Positions 42,975-52,598 of a stretch of DNA of 64,000 nucleotides are shown piece after piece. The position numbers and the translations under genes are program-made. The DNA is from Streptomonospora alba (GTDB lineage: Bacteria > Actinomycetota > Actinomycetes > Streptosporangiales > Streptosporangiaceae): NCBI RefSeq assembly GCF_000826685.1, contig NZ_JROO01000027.1:124001-188000 (forward strand). Reading direction: 5' to 3'. The notes below the pieces were generated by a model. The model saw only the letters and a program-made list of their open reading frames with translations, was not told the origin of the DNA and made no database searches. Numbering within the stretch: the stretch's first letter is position 1; every line of letters starts with the position of its first letter.

Positions 42975-43943
42975 GTGAAGATCGCATTCGCCGGCAAGGG
43001 CGGCAGCGGCAAGACGACGCTTTCGGCCCTGTTCACCCGCTACCTGGCGGCCGCGGGCGCCGAGGTCGTCGCCGTGGACGCCGACATCAACCAGAACCTG
43101 GGCGCGGCCCTGGGGCTGGCGCCCGACGATCTGGCGCGGATCCCGCCGCTGGGTTCGCACCTGTCGGAGATCAAGGAGATCCTGCGCGGCAGCAACCCGC
43201 GCATCGCCTCGGCCGACGCCATGATCAAGACCACACCGCCCGGGCGCGGCTCGCACTTGCTGGACATGACGCCCGCCAACCCGATCCACCGCCGCTTCGG
43301 CCATCCCGCCGCAGGAGCGACGCTCATGGTCACCGGCCCCTTCAGCACGGACGACCTGGGCGTGGCCTGCTACCACTCCAAAGTCGGCGCCGCCGAGATG
43401 TACCTGAACCACCTGGTCGACGGTCCCGGCGAGTACGCGGTGGTCGATCTGACCGCCGGTGCCGACTCCTTCGCCTCAGGCCTGTTCACCCGCTTCGACG
43501 TCACCTTCCTGGTGGCCGAGCCCACCTTGCGCGGCGTCGGCGTCTACCGCCAGTACGCCGACTACGCCCGCGACCACGACGTGGAGATCCGCGTCATCGG
43601 TAACAAGGTGCAGGACGAGGGCGACGTGGAGTTCCTGCGCGAGCACGTGGGTTCGGCGCTGTCGGCGTGCTTCGGGCACTCGTCCTTCGTGCGCGCCATG
43701 GAGAAGGGCCGCCACCCCGACCTGGCGGAGTTGGAGGACGACAACGCCAAGACGCTGGCCTGGATGCGCGACAGCGTCGACACCGCACCCAAGGACTGGG
43801 CCCGGTTCACCCGGCAGAGCGCGGAGTTCCACGCGCGCAACGCCCGCGCGTGGGCCAACACGACGACCGGGACCGATCTGGAGGCGCAGATCGATCCGGA
43901 GTTCGTGATGGGTCCGGAGGCGCTGGAGGCCCAGCGCGCCTAG
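42975..43943 (+). CDS. MinD/CooC-like P-loop ATPase
   Basis: 322 residues. KIAFAGKGGSGKTTLSALF at residues 2-20 is the deviant Walker A with the signature Lys, and VVAVDADINQNLGAALGL the following switch. YAVVDLTAGADSFASGLFTRFDVTFLVAEPT is Walker B and switch II. RVIGNKVQDEGDVEFL gives the base-specific region. These features match the CooC subgroup, whose members deliver nickel to carbon monoxide dehydrogenase, and related metal-cofactor ATPases. No nickel CODH is present in the window, and the distant CoxL-type enzyme uses molybdenum, not nickel. The Zur-like site upstream suggests zinc-linked regulation. GTG at 42975 follows GGGAGG. A metallochaperone role is inference. Confidence 0.8.
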   Translation: MKIAFAGKGGSGKTTLSALFTRYLAAAGAEVVAVDADINQNLGAALGLAPDDLARIPPLGSHLSEIKEILRGSNPRIASADAMIKTTPPGRGSHLLDMTPANPIHRRFGHPAAGATLMVTGPFSTDDLGVACYHSKVGAAEMYLNHLVDGPGEYAVVDLTAGADSFASGLFTRFDVTFLVAEPTLRGVGVYRQYADYARDHDVEIRVIGNKVQDEGDVEFLREHVGSALSACFGHSSFVRAMEKGRHPDLAELEDDNAKTLAWMRDSVDTAPKDWARFTRQSAEFHARNARAWANTTTGTDLEAQIDPEFVMGPEALEAQRA

Positions 43944-44173
43944 GTGTTCCCTGGCGCGGGGGGTACCGCCGGGGGCGGGCCCCCTCTCATCCCCGTGACC
44001 GGCCGCAGCACCGGCCGACGGTCTCCGGCTCCACTTCGGTGGGGGCGCCGGTGATCGGCGCGATCGGTGCCGACGACGACCGTGGCCGGGTACTGCGCGG
44101 CGAGAGGTCCCTCGTCGGCGTCGACGGCGTGTGCCATGGCGGCCTCGGTGCCGACCTGCCGCCCCCGCTGTCC

Positions 44174-45022
44174 CTAGAACAGCACCGAACGCACCGCCCC
44201 GACCTCGCGGAAGCCCACACTGCGGTAGGCCGCGCGCGCGGGGGCGTTGTAGTCGTTGACGTAGAGGGTCACCCGCGGGGCGATCTCGGCGAGGGCGTAC
44301 TGCACGACAGCGGCCATGCCGGTGATGGAAAGGCCGCGCCCGCGGAGCTCGGGGTGCACCCACACGCCCTGCACCTGGCAGGCGTGCTCGGTGACGGCTC
44401 CGATCTCGGCCTTGAACACGATGCGGCCGTCCTCGATGCGGGCGAAGGCGCGGCCGGTGCGCACCAGCTCCTCGATCCGGGCGCGGTAGAGCGAGCCGCC
44501 GTCGCCGGCGTCGGGCGGGACGCCGACCTCCTCGGTGAACATGGCCACGCACGCCGGCAGCAGGATGCCGATCTCGCTGGGACGCACCCGGCGCACCTGG
44601 GGATCGGCGTCGACGGCGGGCGGCCGGGAGATCTCCATGACGGGCTGGCGTTCGCGGATGGCCCGAGCCGGCCCCCATGCGGGGCTGAGCCGGTTCCACA
44701 GGTCGGCGACGGCGTCGACGGGGCCGACGATGGAGGAGCAGCGCCGGCCCTGCCACCGCGCGTGCTCGGAGAACTGGCGGATGGCGTCGGGCCCGGCGTT
44801 GACCGGGACCAGGTTGGCGCCGGAGTAGCACAGCGCGGTGATGCGGCCGCCTTCGATGTATCCCCACAGTTCGGCGCCGAGGCGGCCGGAGTCGATGCCG
44901 GCGCTGCGCAGTCGCGAGCTGACGAAGACGTTTCCCACGGGGTCGGCGTCGAGCAGAGCCCGGACGGAGTCGCGATCGCCTTCGTCGAGTACACGCACCG
45001 ATGAGGTCCGCAGCACCTGCAT
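44174..45022 (-). CDS. GNAT acetyltransferase with N-terminal DUF4081-like domain
   Basis: 282 residues. The first 130 residues (RVLDEGDRDSVRALLDADPVGNVFVSSRL...) are the DUF4081-like domain. The C-terminal half is a GNAT fold, in which CQVQGVWVHPELRGRGLSITGMAAVVQYAL contains the acetyl-CoA pyrophosphate loop RGRGL, and ARVTLYVNDYNAPARAAYRSVGF-like PRVTLYVNDYNAPARAAYRSVGF ends it. This gene is commonly found beside ispG and proS in actinobacteria. Here it lies about 210 bases from the secreted hydrolase gene that separates it from ispG. ATG at 45022 is chosen, with a GTG one codon before. The acceptor substrate is unknown. Confidence 0.88.
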   Translation of the reverse strand: MQVLRTSSVRVLDEGDRDSVRALLDADPVGNVFVSSRLRSAGIDSGRLGAELWGYIEGGRITALCYSGANLVPVNAGPDAIRQFSEHARWQGRRCSSIVGPVDAVADLWNRLSPAWGPARAIRERQPVMEISRPPAVDADPQVRRVRPSEIGILLPACVAMFTEEVGVPPDAGDGGSLYRARIEELVRTGRAFARIEDGRIVFKAEIGAVTEHACQVQGVWVHPELRGRGLSITGMAAVVQYALAEIAPRVTLYVNDYNAPARAAYRSVGFREVGAVRSVLF

Positions 45023-45230
45023 CACCCCGTCCGGTTGCAGGCGGTCCCGCCGCATGCGCGCGGCCGCCGGGTGGCGGCCCGGAAGGTCGGTCCCGCGCCG
45101 TGAACAGTCATGTTCCTCGCCTCCCAGACTAAACGACCCCGGAGGCGATGCCGCTCCCGGTGCGGATGCGGTCCGCGCGCGCGGCGGGCGGCCGGGCGCG
45201 CGGGTGTCGGCTGCCGACCGCGGCGGCCGG

Positions 45231-46832
45231 TCACCACGGCAGGAGGGGGTACGGCGCGGCCTGCGGTTCGCGCGTGTCACCGCCGGAGGAGCCGCCCGGG
45301 TCGGACGGTTCGGGAGCGGGCGCGGCGGGGCAGGCGAGGTCGGGTTCGCCGGACTCGTCCGCGGCCGGGGGCAGGCTCCCCTCGCTCAGGTAGTCGGTGA
45401 GCGCTCCGTCGACGCAGGGGTTGCCGCCCAGTGAGACGCCGTGGGAGAGCCCGCCCTGCTCGACGACGAGCCGGGCGCCGGGGAATCGGGCGCGCATGGC
45501 GAAGGCGCCCTTCACGGGTGTGGCGCCGTCCTCGCTCGCCTGGACGAGCAGGGCGTCGTCCACGGCGCCGCCGTCGACCTCGAACCAGGTGCGGCTCGGC
45601 GCGGACCAGGACGCACACGGCATGTTGTACCAGGTGTTGTTCCAGGCGTGGAAGGGTGCGTCAGCGTGGGTATCGGCGCCGTCCTCCAGCCACGTGCGCG
45701 GGTCCTGCGGCCAGTGGGAGTCGGTGCACTGCGTGGCGAGGTAGGGGCCGTAGGAGGCGTCGTCCTCGGGGCTCTCGCCGTACTTCTCGTGCGCGGCCAC
45801 GAGGGCGGTGCTGTCGCCTTCGGCGTGGTCGGCCAGGGCGTCGGCCAGGTCGGGCCAGGTGGACGTGCTGTAGGCGGCGGCGAGGTAGGCGCTCTCCAGC
45901 TCGGCGGGGCCCGCGACGCCCTCGGCGGGGCGCTCGGCGAGCCCGGCGCGGGCGTCGTAGTAAGCGGCGGCGGTCTCGCCGGGAGTGCTGCCCAGGCCGT
46001 AGGCGTCGTCGTGGCGGGCGGTCCAGGCGAAGAAGTTCTGCGCGGCGCCGTCGAGCGAGCGGCTCTGCCGCAGGTTGCTCTCGAACCAGGGACGGCCGGG
46101 GTGCACGACGCTGTCCAGCACGAGGCGGCGCACCCGGTCGGGGTGGAGCGTGGCGTAGACCGCGCCCAGCAGACTGCCGTAGGAGTAGCCGAGGTAGTCG
46201 ATGCGCTCCAGGCCCAGTGCCTGCCGGATGGCGTCGATGTCGGCGGCGGAGTCGGCGGTGGTCATGTTCTCCAGCAGCGGAGCGGGAGAGTCGGCGCAGG
46301 CCGCGGCGTAGTCCGCGGCGCGCTCCGCAAGCCGGGAGGAGTCGGCGGGCGTCGCGGGCACGGTGTCGGGGCGGGGCGGTTCGAAGTGGGCGGGGTCGCA
46401 GGAGACGGCGGGGGTGCTCGCGCCGGTGCCGCGGGGATCGAAGCCGACGACGTCGTAGTGGTCGCGGAGGTCGGCGGGCAGCGAGGCCGCGGTGCGAGCG
46501 GCCCACAGGCGGCCGGGGCTGCCCGGTCCGCCGGGGTTGACCACCAGGGTTCCCCTGCGCTCGGCGCGTGCGGCCACCCGGGAGAGCGCGAGTTCGGCCG
46601 TCGCGCCGTGCGCGCCGGGCTCGTCGCGGTCGAGGGGGACGCTCAGGCGAGCGCAGCGCACCGCACTGTCACCGGGGACTTCCAGGCCGGTGCACTCGCC
46701 CCAGTCCAACCGCTGCCGCACGCCGGTGTCGGCCGCGGCCGGCCCCGGCACCAGGACGGCGGCGGCAACCAGGGCCGCCGCGGCCACCCACCGGGAAGAA
46801 GCCACGCCCATCCCCCTCCGACGCAGTGTCAT
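45231..46832 (-). CDS. Secreted alpha/beta hydrolase, tripeptidyl aminopeptidase-like
   Basis: About 533 residues. An N-terminal signal peptide (RWVAAAALVAAAVLVPGPAAA) is followed by the alpha/beta hydrolase fold: GTLVVNPGGPGSPG forms the oxyanion loop, YDVVGFDPRGTGAS the next strand, and YLGYSYGSLLGAVYA carries the nucleophilic Ser in GYSYG. A TAP-like C-terminal domain supplies DALLVQASEDGATPVKGA with the Asp and EQGGLSHG with the His. Such enzymes remove N-terminal peptides outside the cell. Several in-frame starts exist (46832 and 46811). It is inserted between ispG and the GNAT gene, usually adjacent genes, and has a separate regulation region. Confidence 0.88.
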   Translation of the reverse strand: MTLRRRGMGVASSRWVAAAALVAAAVLVPGPAAADTGVRQRLDWGECTGLEVPGDSAVRCARLSVPLDRDEPGAHGATAELALSRVAARAERRGTLVVNPGGPGSPGRLWAARTAASLPADLRDHYDVVGFDPRGTGASTPAVSCDPAHFEPPRPDTVPATPADSSRLAERAADYAAACADSPAPLLENMTTADSAADIDAIRQALGLERIDYLGYSYGSLLGAVYATLHPDRVRRLVLDSVVHPGRPWFESNLRQSRSLDGAAQNFFAWTARHDDAYGLGSTPGETAAAYYDARAGLAERPAEGVAGPAELESAYLAAAYSTSTWPDLADALADHAEGDSTALVAAHEKYGESPEDDASYGPYLATQCTDSHWPQDPRTWLEDGADTHADAPFHAWNNTWYNMPCASWSAPSRTWFEVDGGAVDDALLVQASEDGATPVKGAFAMRARFPGARLVVEQGGLSHGVSLGGNPCVDGALTDYLSEGSLPPAADESGEPDLACPAAPAPEPSDPGGSSGGDTREPQAAPYPLLPW

Positions 46833-47018
46833 CGAATGAATTCTCTCCGTGTTCGGCATGGACACGCGGAAGCGACACGGTATGGGCCGCGCGCGGGACC
46901 GCAGGGCTTCCCATGGGGAAAAGCGGGCCCCGGCGGGCACGGTGCCCGCCGGGGTCCGCGAGAGAGCCGGGCGGCTCGGCTCCGGGCCGCGCTCAGACGG
47001 CCGGGAGGACGCCGCCGG

Positions 47019-48176
47019 TCAGCCTGCGATGGAGACCGAGGGCTCGCCGGGCTCGGCGCCCTCGTTCTCCATCTCCTCGGCGATGCGCTGGGCCTCGTCG
47101 ATCAGCGTCTCGACGATCTGGGCCTCGGGGACGGTCTTGACGACCTCGCCCTTGACGAAGATCTGGCCCTTGCCGTTGCCCGAAGCCACACCCAGGTCGG
47201 CGTCGCGGGCCTCACCCGGGCCGTTGACCACGCAGCCCATGACGGCCACGCGCAGCGGGACCTCCATGCCCTCCAGCCCAGCGGTGACCTCGTCGGCCAG
47301 CTTGTAGACGTCGACCTGCGCGCGCCCGCAGCTGGGGCAGGAGACGATCTCCAGGCCCCGCTCGCGCAGGCCCATCGACTCCAGGATCTGGTTGCCGACC
47401 TTGACCTCCTCGGCCGGAGGCGCCGACAGCGACACCCGGATGGTGTCGCCGATGCCCTCCGACAGCAGGGCGCCGAAAGCCGCCGCCGACTTGATGGTGC
47501 CCTGGAAGGCGGGCCCGGCCTCGGTGACGCCCAAGTGCAGCGGGTAGTCGCACTTCTCGGCGAGCAGACGGTAGGCGTTGATCATCACGACAGGGTCGTT
47601 GTGCTTGACCGAGATCTTGATGTCGCGGAAGCCGTGCTCCTCGAACAGCGAGCACTCCCACAGCGCGGACTCCACCAGCGCCTCGGGCGTGGCCTTGCCG
47701 TGCTTCTCCAGCAGCCGCTTGTCCAGCGAACCGGCGTTGACCCCGATGCGGATGGGCACACCGGCGTCGCTCGCGGCCTTGGCGATCTCGCCGACGCGGT
47801 CGTCGAACTTGCGGATGTTGCCGGGATTGACGCGCACAGCGGCGCAGCCGGCCTCGATCGCCGCGAAGACGTACTTGGGCTGGAAGTGGATATCGGCGAT
47901 GACCGGAATCTGGGACTTCTTGGCGATGATCGGCAGGGCCTCGGCATCGTCGGCGCTGGGCACGGCGACGCGCACGATCTGGCATCCCGAGGCGGTGAGC
48001 TCGGCGATCTGCTGGAGCGTGGAGTTGATGTCGGATGTGACGGTGGTCGTCATCGACTGCACGGAAACGGGGGCGTCCCCACCGACCGGGACATTGCCGA
48101 CCATGATCTGCCGCGATTGCCGCCGCTGAGCCAGCGGGCGGGGTCGGGCGGCGGGGATTCCAAGATCGACGGTCAC
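47019..48176 (-). CDS. ispG: 4-hydroxy-3-methylbut-2-enyl diphosphate synthase (flavodoxin/ferredoxin type)
   Basis: 385 residues, complete. This enzyme makes HMBDP from methylerythritol cyclodiphosphate in the non-mevalonate isoprenoid pathway. [20 protein letters not shown], from about residue 40, is the family signature. The [4Fe-4S] ligands lie in [12 protein letters not shown] and [19 protein letters not shown] near residues 280-325. GTG at 48176 starts it. It belongs to the dxr-rseP-ispG block, but 400 bases separate it from rseP, so it likely has its own promoter. Confidence 0.96.
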   Translation of the reverse strand: MTVDLGIPAARPRPLAQRRQSRQIMVGNVPVGGDAPVSVQSMTTTVTSDINSTLQQIAELTASGCQIVRVAVPSADDAEALPIIAKKSQIPVIADIHFQPKYVFAAIEAGCAAVRVNPGNIRKFDDRVGEIAKAASDAGVPIRIGVNAGSLDKRLLEKHGKATPEALVESALWECSLFEEHGFRDIKISVKHNDPVVMINAYRLLAEKCDYPLHLGVTEAGPAFQGTIKSAAAFGALLSEGIGDTIRVSLSAPPAEEVKVGNQILESMGLRERGLEIVSCPSCGRAQVDVYKLADEVTAGLEGMEVPLRVAVMGCVVNGPGEARDADLGVASGNGKGQIFVKGEVVKTVPEAQIVETLIDEAQRIAEEMENEGAEPGEPSVSIAG

Positions 48177-48583
48177 GCGTTTTCACCTCACGGCTGCCGG
48201 GGGCTCGGCCGGCAGCATCGTTAGAAGTCGGTTTGAAATCTGGGCAGCGGACAGCGGAGAGCCGCCGCCGGGGGCGCCGGATCGGACTCCGGGCGCTCCG
48301 ACACGCTGACAAGGCTACCCGTATCGAGTGGGACGTTACGCCCTGGCCAAGAGAACAGAGGGTGACCGTTCGCAGCGTGATTGCGGTGATTCGCCCCGCA
48401 TTTCGATTCCGAAGATCACCGGCGGAGCGGGGCAAGGCGGATGCGTGGTTCCGAGGTACGGCGATCACTGCGGCCCCACGGGCCTCATGCGCAACAGGCG
48501 ACACGATAGCGGGAGCAGGGAGGCATCGTCGACACGGCCGACGTTTCATGGCGATACGGGGCACCGGCGACCGGGCGCCGTCG
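48177..48583. other. Intergenic region between ispG and rseP
   Basis: About 400 bases with no convincing gene on either strand; open frames lack third-position G/C bias. It probably holds the leftward ispG promoter. No operator or RNA structure could be assigned. Confidence 0.4.
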
Positions 48584-49942
48584 TCATTGCGTGAGGCGCA
48601 CCGGATTGACCACGTCGGCGACCAGCAGCATCAGGCTGAAGACCACGAAGCAGGCCACCACGACGTAGGCCACGGGCATCAGCTTGGCCACGTCGAAGGG
48701 CCCCGGGTCGGGCCGCCGGAACAGCCGCGCCAGGCCCCGGCGCACCGACTCCCACAGCGCGCCGAAGATGTGCCCGCCGTCCAGCGGCAGGATCGGCACC
48801 ATGTTCAGAGCGAACAGGAACAGGTTGACCCCGGCGAGCATGTTGGCGAGGAACACGACGCGGTCGGTCATCGGGATCGGCTGGGAGAGAACCTCGCCGC
48901 CGATGCGCGAGGCGCCCACGATCCCCACCGGAGAGTCGACGGTGCGCTGCTCGCCCATGAACGCCGCGCGGAAGACGTCGTCGACCTTGCCGGGCAGGCC
49001 GATCAGGGCGTCGACGACGCCCACGACCGACTCCCACATCCGCTCGGCGGACTGGGCCGGGGTCAGCGGCTCGCGCTCCTGGGCGAAGGTGATGCCCAGG
49101 AACCCCGCCGTCTCCATGGCCGGCACGCGGAAACCGCGCTCGTCGGTGACCGGCTCGCCGTCGGAGTCGGTCTTGTAGGCGACCTCGCCGTCGTCGTCGC
49201 GCGCTACCACCTGGTTCTCGATGAGGTCGGCCGTGACCGTGCGGGGGCCGCCGTCGCGCTCGACGGTGATGTCGGTGGGCCCGATGTTGCGCTTGATGGC
49301 GGTGTTGGCCTCGTGCCAGTCGTCGACCGGCTCGCCGGCCACGCCCACGATCTCGTCGCCGGGACGGATGCCGGCCTCCATGGCCGGGCTGGGCTCGGCG
49401 CCGGGCGGGCAGTCGGTGCTGGCGGCGTCGGCGGGCAGCACGCACTTGGACACGCTGTTCACCGTCGTGGTGTTCTGCGGCACGCCGATGCCCATCATGA
49501 TGGCGGCGAACAGCACCACGGCCAGGATCACGTTCATCCCCGGCCCGGCCCCCATGACGATGATCCGCTTCCAGGGCGGGCGCTGGTAGAACTGGCGGTT
49601 CTCGTCGCCGGGTTCGAGCTCGACGGTGTTGGCCTCGCGGGCGTCCTCGATCATCGCCCGCCAACGCGACAGGGGCTTGGCCGAGGTCTCGCGGGGTTTG
49701 TCCGCGGGCGGGATCATGCCCACCAGCCGCACGAAGCCGCCCAGCGGCACGAGCTTGATGCCGTACTCGGTGTCGCCCCACGTGCGCGACCAGAGGGTCT
49801 TGCCGAAGCCGACCATGTACTGGGTGCAGCGGATGCCGAACATCTTGGCGGTGGCGAGGTGGCCCAGCTCGTGCCAGGCGATGGAGAAGAGCAGTCCCAG
49901 GAAGAACAGCACGATCCCCGCGGCGGTCAATAGCGTGACCAT
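48584..49942 (-). CDS. rseP: Site-2 protease, RseP/Rip1-type M50 metallopeptidase
   Basis: 452 residues, complete. HELGH at residues 24-28 in the first membrane helix is the zinc motif. LPLDGGHIFGALWESV near residue 395 holds the third ligand Asp. A PDZ domain lies between, around 150-280 (EAGIRPGDEIVGVAGEPVDDW). Two or three further membrane helices follow. The enzyme cleaves membrane anti-sigma factors and other substrates within the membrane, as Rip1 does in mycobacteria. It follows dxr with 22 bases between, so the two are probably co-transcribed. Confidence 0.95.
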   Translation of the reverse strand: MVTLLTAAGIVLFFLGLLFSIAWHELGHLATAKMFGIRCTQYMVGFGKTLWSRTWGDTEYGIKLVPLGGFVRLVGMIPPADKPRETSAKPLSRWRAMIEDAREANTVELEPGDENRQFYQRPPWKRIIVMGAGPGMNVILAVVLFAAIMMGIGVPQNTTTVNSVSKCVLPADAASTDCPPGAEPSPAMEAGIRPGDEIVGVAGEPVDDWHEANTAIKRNIGPTDITVERDGGPRTVTADLIENQVVARDDDGEVAYKTDSDGEPVTDERGFRVPAMETAGFLGITFAQEREPLTPAQSAERMWESVVGVVDALIGLPGKVDDVFRAAFMGEQRTVDSPVGIVGASRIGGEVLSQPIPMTDRVVFLANMLAGVNLFLFALNMVPILPLDGGHIFGALWESVRRGLARLFRRPDPGPFDVAKLMPVAYVVVACFVVFSLMLLVADVVNPVRLTQ

Positions 49943-49964
49943 GGACCTCTCCCCGTACCTCTCG

Positions 49965-51239
49965 TCATACCGCCCGCGTGATCAGCTCCCGGGCGCGGCG
50001 GCGCGCCCATTCGTCGGCCGCATACAGCTCGGCCAACGAGAGATCGGACGCGGCGACCCCCACCCGATGCTCTGAGACTACCTGTGCCACCGTGTCCACG
50101 ATGGCGGGGAATGCCAGGGTTTCACCGAGGAACGCGGCCACCGCCTCTTCGTTGGCGGCGTTGTAGACCGCGGGGGCGGTGCCGCCGGCCGAGCCGACCT
50201 CGCAGGCCAGCGACACGGCGGGGAAGGCGTCGTCGTCGAGCGGGGCGAAGGTCCAGGTGTGGGCGCTGGTCCAGTCGATGGGCGGAGCGGCGGCCCCGAC
50301 GCGCTCGGGCCAGCCGATGCCGTAGGCGATGGGGATGCGCATGCTGGGCGGGCTGGCCTGGGCCAGGGTCGAGCCGTCGACGTATTCGACCATCGAGTGG
50401 ATCACCGACTGCGGGTGCACCACCACCTCGATGCCGTCGAAGGGGATGTCGAAGAGCAGGTGGGCCTCGATGACCTCCAGCCCTTTGTTGACCAGCGTGG
50501 CCGAGTTCACGGTGATCACCGGGCCCATGTCCCACGTCGGATGGTTCATGGCCTCGGCGGGTGTCACACCGGCGAGCTCCTCGCGGGTACGGGCCCGGAA
50601 GGGGCCGCCGCTGGCGGTGATGACCAGCCGGCGGACCTCGTCCAGCGGGGCGGCGACCTGGCCTTGGGCGAGGCTGGAAAGCGCGCCCGGCGCGGCCCGC
50701 GGGAAACACTGGGCCAGCGCGAAGTGCTCGGAGTCGACCGGCACGATCTGGCCGGGCTCGGCGGCCTCGCGCACCAGCGGCCCGCCGATGATCAGCGACT
50801 CCTTGTTGGCCAGCGCCAGCAGCCGCCCGGCCCGCAGCGCCGCCAGCGTGGACTCCAGCCCCAGCGCTCCGGTGATGCCGTTGAGCACGACGTCGCACTG
50901 CCAGGCCGCGAGTTCGGCCACGCCCTCGGACCCGGCCAGGACCTTGGCCGAGGACCCGCACTCGCGCAGGCGCGCGGACACGTCGCCGACCGCGCGCTCG
51001 TCGGCCACGGCCACCGCCTCGACGCCCAGCGCGGCGGCCTGGTGTGCCAGCACGTCGGGCCGACCGCCGCCGGCGGCCAGACCCACGACGCGGAAGCGGT
51101 CGGGTTCGGCGGTGACGACCTCGATCGCCTGGGTTCCGATGGAGCCGGTGGAGCCGAGGATCACGACCTCGCGCCGGCGCTTGGCAGGGACGTCCGCAAG
51201 TAGCTGCTCCGCGATTCGCACACCGCCATTGTCGCCCAT
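49965..51239 (-). CDS. dxr: 1-deoxy-D-xylulose 5-phosphate reductoisomerase
   Basis: 424 residues, complete. This enzyme makes methylerythritol phosphate with NADPH. REVVILGSTGSIGTQAIEVV is the NADPH-binding site. VPVDSEHFALAQCF carries the metal-binding DSEH, and TASGGPFRARTREEL and NHPTWDMGPVITVNSATLVNKGLEVIEAHLLF are the catalytic and substrate-binding loops. It starts the rseP and ispG cluster and lies divergent from the protease gene at 51368. It and ispG supply isoprenoids for quinones and cell-wall carriers. Confidence 0.96.
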   Translation of the reverse strand: MGDNGGVRIAEQLLADVPAKRRREVVILGSTGSIGTQAIEVVTAEPDRFRVVGLAAGGGRPDVLAHQAAALGVEAVAVADERAVGDVSARLRECGSSAKVLAGSEGVAELAAWQCDVVLNGITGALGLESTLAALRAGRLLALANKESLIIGGPLVREAAEPGQIVPVDSEHFALAQCFPRAAPGALSSLAQGQVAAPLDEVRRLVITASGGPFRARTREELAGVTPAEAMNHPTWDMGPVITVNSATLVNKGLEVIEAHLLFDIPFDGIEVVVHPQSVIHSMVEYVDGSTLAQASPPSMRIPIAYGIGWPERVGAAAPPIDWTSAHTWTFAPLDDDAFPAVSLACEVGSAGGTAPAVYNAANEEAVAAFLGETLAFPAIVDTVAQVVSEHRVGVAASDLSLAELYAADEWARRRARELITRAV

Positions 51240-51367
51240 CGCGGCAGCTCCGACGGAGCGCCGTCCACAAGAGCGAGCGGCGTCACGGACCCGGGCCGTC
51301 CGTCCGACCCGCCATACTTTCCCAAAGTAGTCACTCGATTACACAAAGTATGGCATGATCCGGGGCC

Positions 51368-52405
51368 ATGCGCTCACCCGCCTCCCACAAACTCATCGCC
51401 TCCCTGCTCGGCGCGGTCACGGCGCTGACCGGGCCGTCCGGGGCTCAGCCCGGGAACGATCCCGCCGACCACGGCGGGGCCGGTGCTTCGCCCGAAGCCG
51501 TCGCCCCCTCGTCCCAGCAGGCACAGGACCGAACCGAGCCCGCCGAACGCGAGCACGGGGCCGTGCGCCAGGCCGCCGCCGTGGGCGACCACGAGCACCG
51601 CGCGGTCCTGGACTACTGGAGCCCTCAGCGCATGGCCGAGGCGGAGCCGCTGATCCCCGCGCTCGACGATCTGGCCGACAGCGTCCTGCCGGAGGCGTCC
51701 GACCAGCAGGCGGCCGGGGACTCCTCCAGCGCCGGCCGGCCCTGGACCGGCGGGGGACGCGTGGCCGCGACCACCGGCAAGGTCTTCCTCACGATGAACG
51801 GGCGGGACTTCACCTGCTCCGCCGCTGTCGTCTCGGCCGACAACCGCGAAACCGTCCTCACCGCCGGGCACTGCCTCAAGGACGGCTCCGGCCCCTGGGC
51901 CGAGAACTGGGCGTTCGTCCCCGGATACGACGACGGCGAGAGCCCGAACGGGCGCTACACCGCACGGCAGATGTTCGTGGCACCGCAGTGGTCGAACGGG
52001 CCCGACGACAGCTACGACTTCGGCATGGCGGTGCTCAACCGCTCGGACGGCGAACACGTCCAGGACCGCGTCGGCGCCCAGCCCATCGCTTTCAACACCG
52101 AGCCCGACGATCCCACCTACGCGTTCGGCTACCCGGCGACCGGCAGGTTCGAGGGGCGCCGGCTGCACTACTGCTCGGGCCGCACCGTGGAGGACGACGG
52201 CGGCACCACCGCTGAGGGCATGGCCTGCTCCATGACCGAGGGCTCCAGCGGCGGGCCGTGGCTGAGCGGCTTCGACCGGGAGTCGGGCACCGGCACCGTG
52301 GTCTCGGTGATCAGCTTCAAATACGCCGACGACACCCGCACCCAGTACGGCCCCCACCTGGGCGAAGCCGCCCGCAAGCTCTTCGAGCGCGCCCAGTCGT
52401 ACTAG
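51368..52405 (+). CDS. Secreted trypsin-like serine protease
   Basis: 345 residues. A short signal-like N-terminus (residues 1-26) and a Gly/Ala/Gln-rich propeptide to about 125 precede the chymotrypsin fold. The triad is H168 (TAGHC), D217 (SYDFGM) and S294 (GSSGGP). Cys pairs C150-C169 and C269-C287 are at the usual places. The family includes streptogrisin-like and V8/glutamyl endopeptidase-like enzymes, and the sequence STYDFG-like SYDFGMAVL fits the latter. It should be exported and activated by propeptide removal. It is read divergently from dxr, from an AT-rich promoter region at 51315-51360. A hairpin follows the stop. Confidence 0.88.
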   Translation: MRSPASHKLIASLLGAVTALTGPSGAQPGNDPADHGGAGASPEAVAPSSQQAQDRTEPAEREHGAVRQAAAVGDHEHRAVLDYWSPQRMAEAEPLIPALDDLADSVLPEASDQQAAGDSSSAGRPWTGGGRVAATTGKVFLTMNGRDFTCSAAVVSADNRETVLTAGHCLKDGSGPWAENWAFVPGYDDGESPNGRYTARQMFVAPQWSNGPDDSYDFGMAVLNRSDGEHVQDRVGAQPIAFNTEPDDPTYAFGYPATGRFEGRRLHYCSGRTVEDDGGTTAEGMACSMTEGSSGGPWLSGFDRESGTGTVVSVISFKYADDTRTQYGPHLGEAARKLFERAQSY

Positions 52406-52409
52406 CCGG

Positions 52410-52447
52410 GGCGGCGGGGGCACCGGGAGCCCGCGGCCCCCGCCGCC
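52410..52447 (+). terminator. Hairpin after the serine protease gene
   Basis: GGCGGCGGGGGC (52410-52421) pairs with GCCCCCGCCGCC (52436-52447), a twelve-base perfect stem beginning five bases after the stop. Confidence 0.7.
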
Positions 52448-52598
52448 CGCCGGAGACGCTTCGCGGCGCCCGCTTTCCGTCGGCCGCCGAGCCCACGCCG
52501 CCCGTGCCGAGGGGAGCCGGGCCGCCGGTGGCGCATCTCAGGCGTGCGGGGCGCCCGGCCCGGTCGACGTCTCGTGCGGCGCCGACCGGGTCCCGCTC

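Noticed and set aside
42975-43943. CooC as a partner of the Cox-type enzyme at 20-25 kb
   Set aside because: CooC serves nickel CODH, while the Cox-type enzyme is molybdenum-dependent and 18 kb away on the other strand.
43990-44134. Short leftward frame starting MAHAVDADEGPLAAQYPATV, perhaps a gene remnant with a frameshift
   Set aside because: Protein-like for about 30 codons only; no domain or ribosome site, so it is not called.
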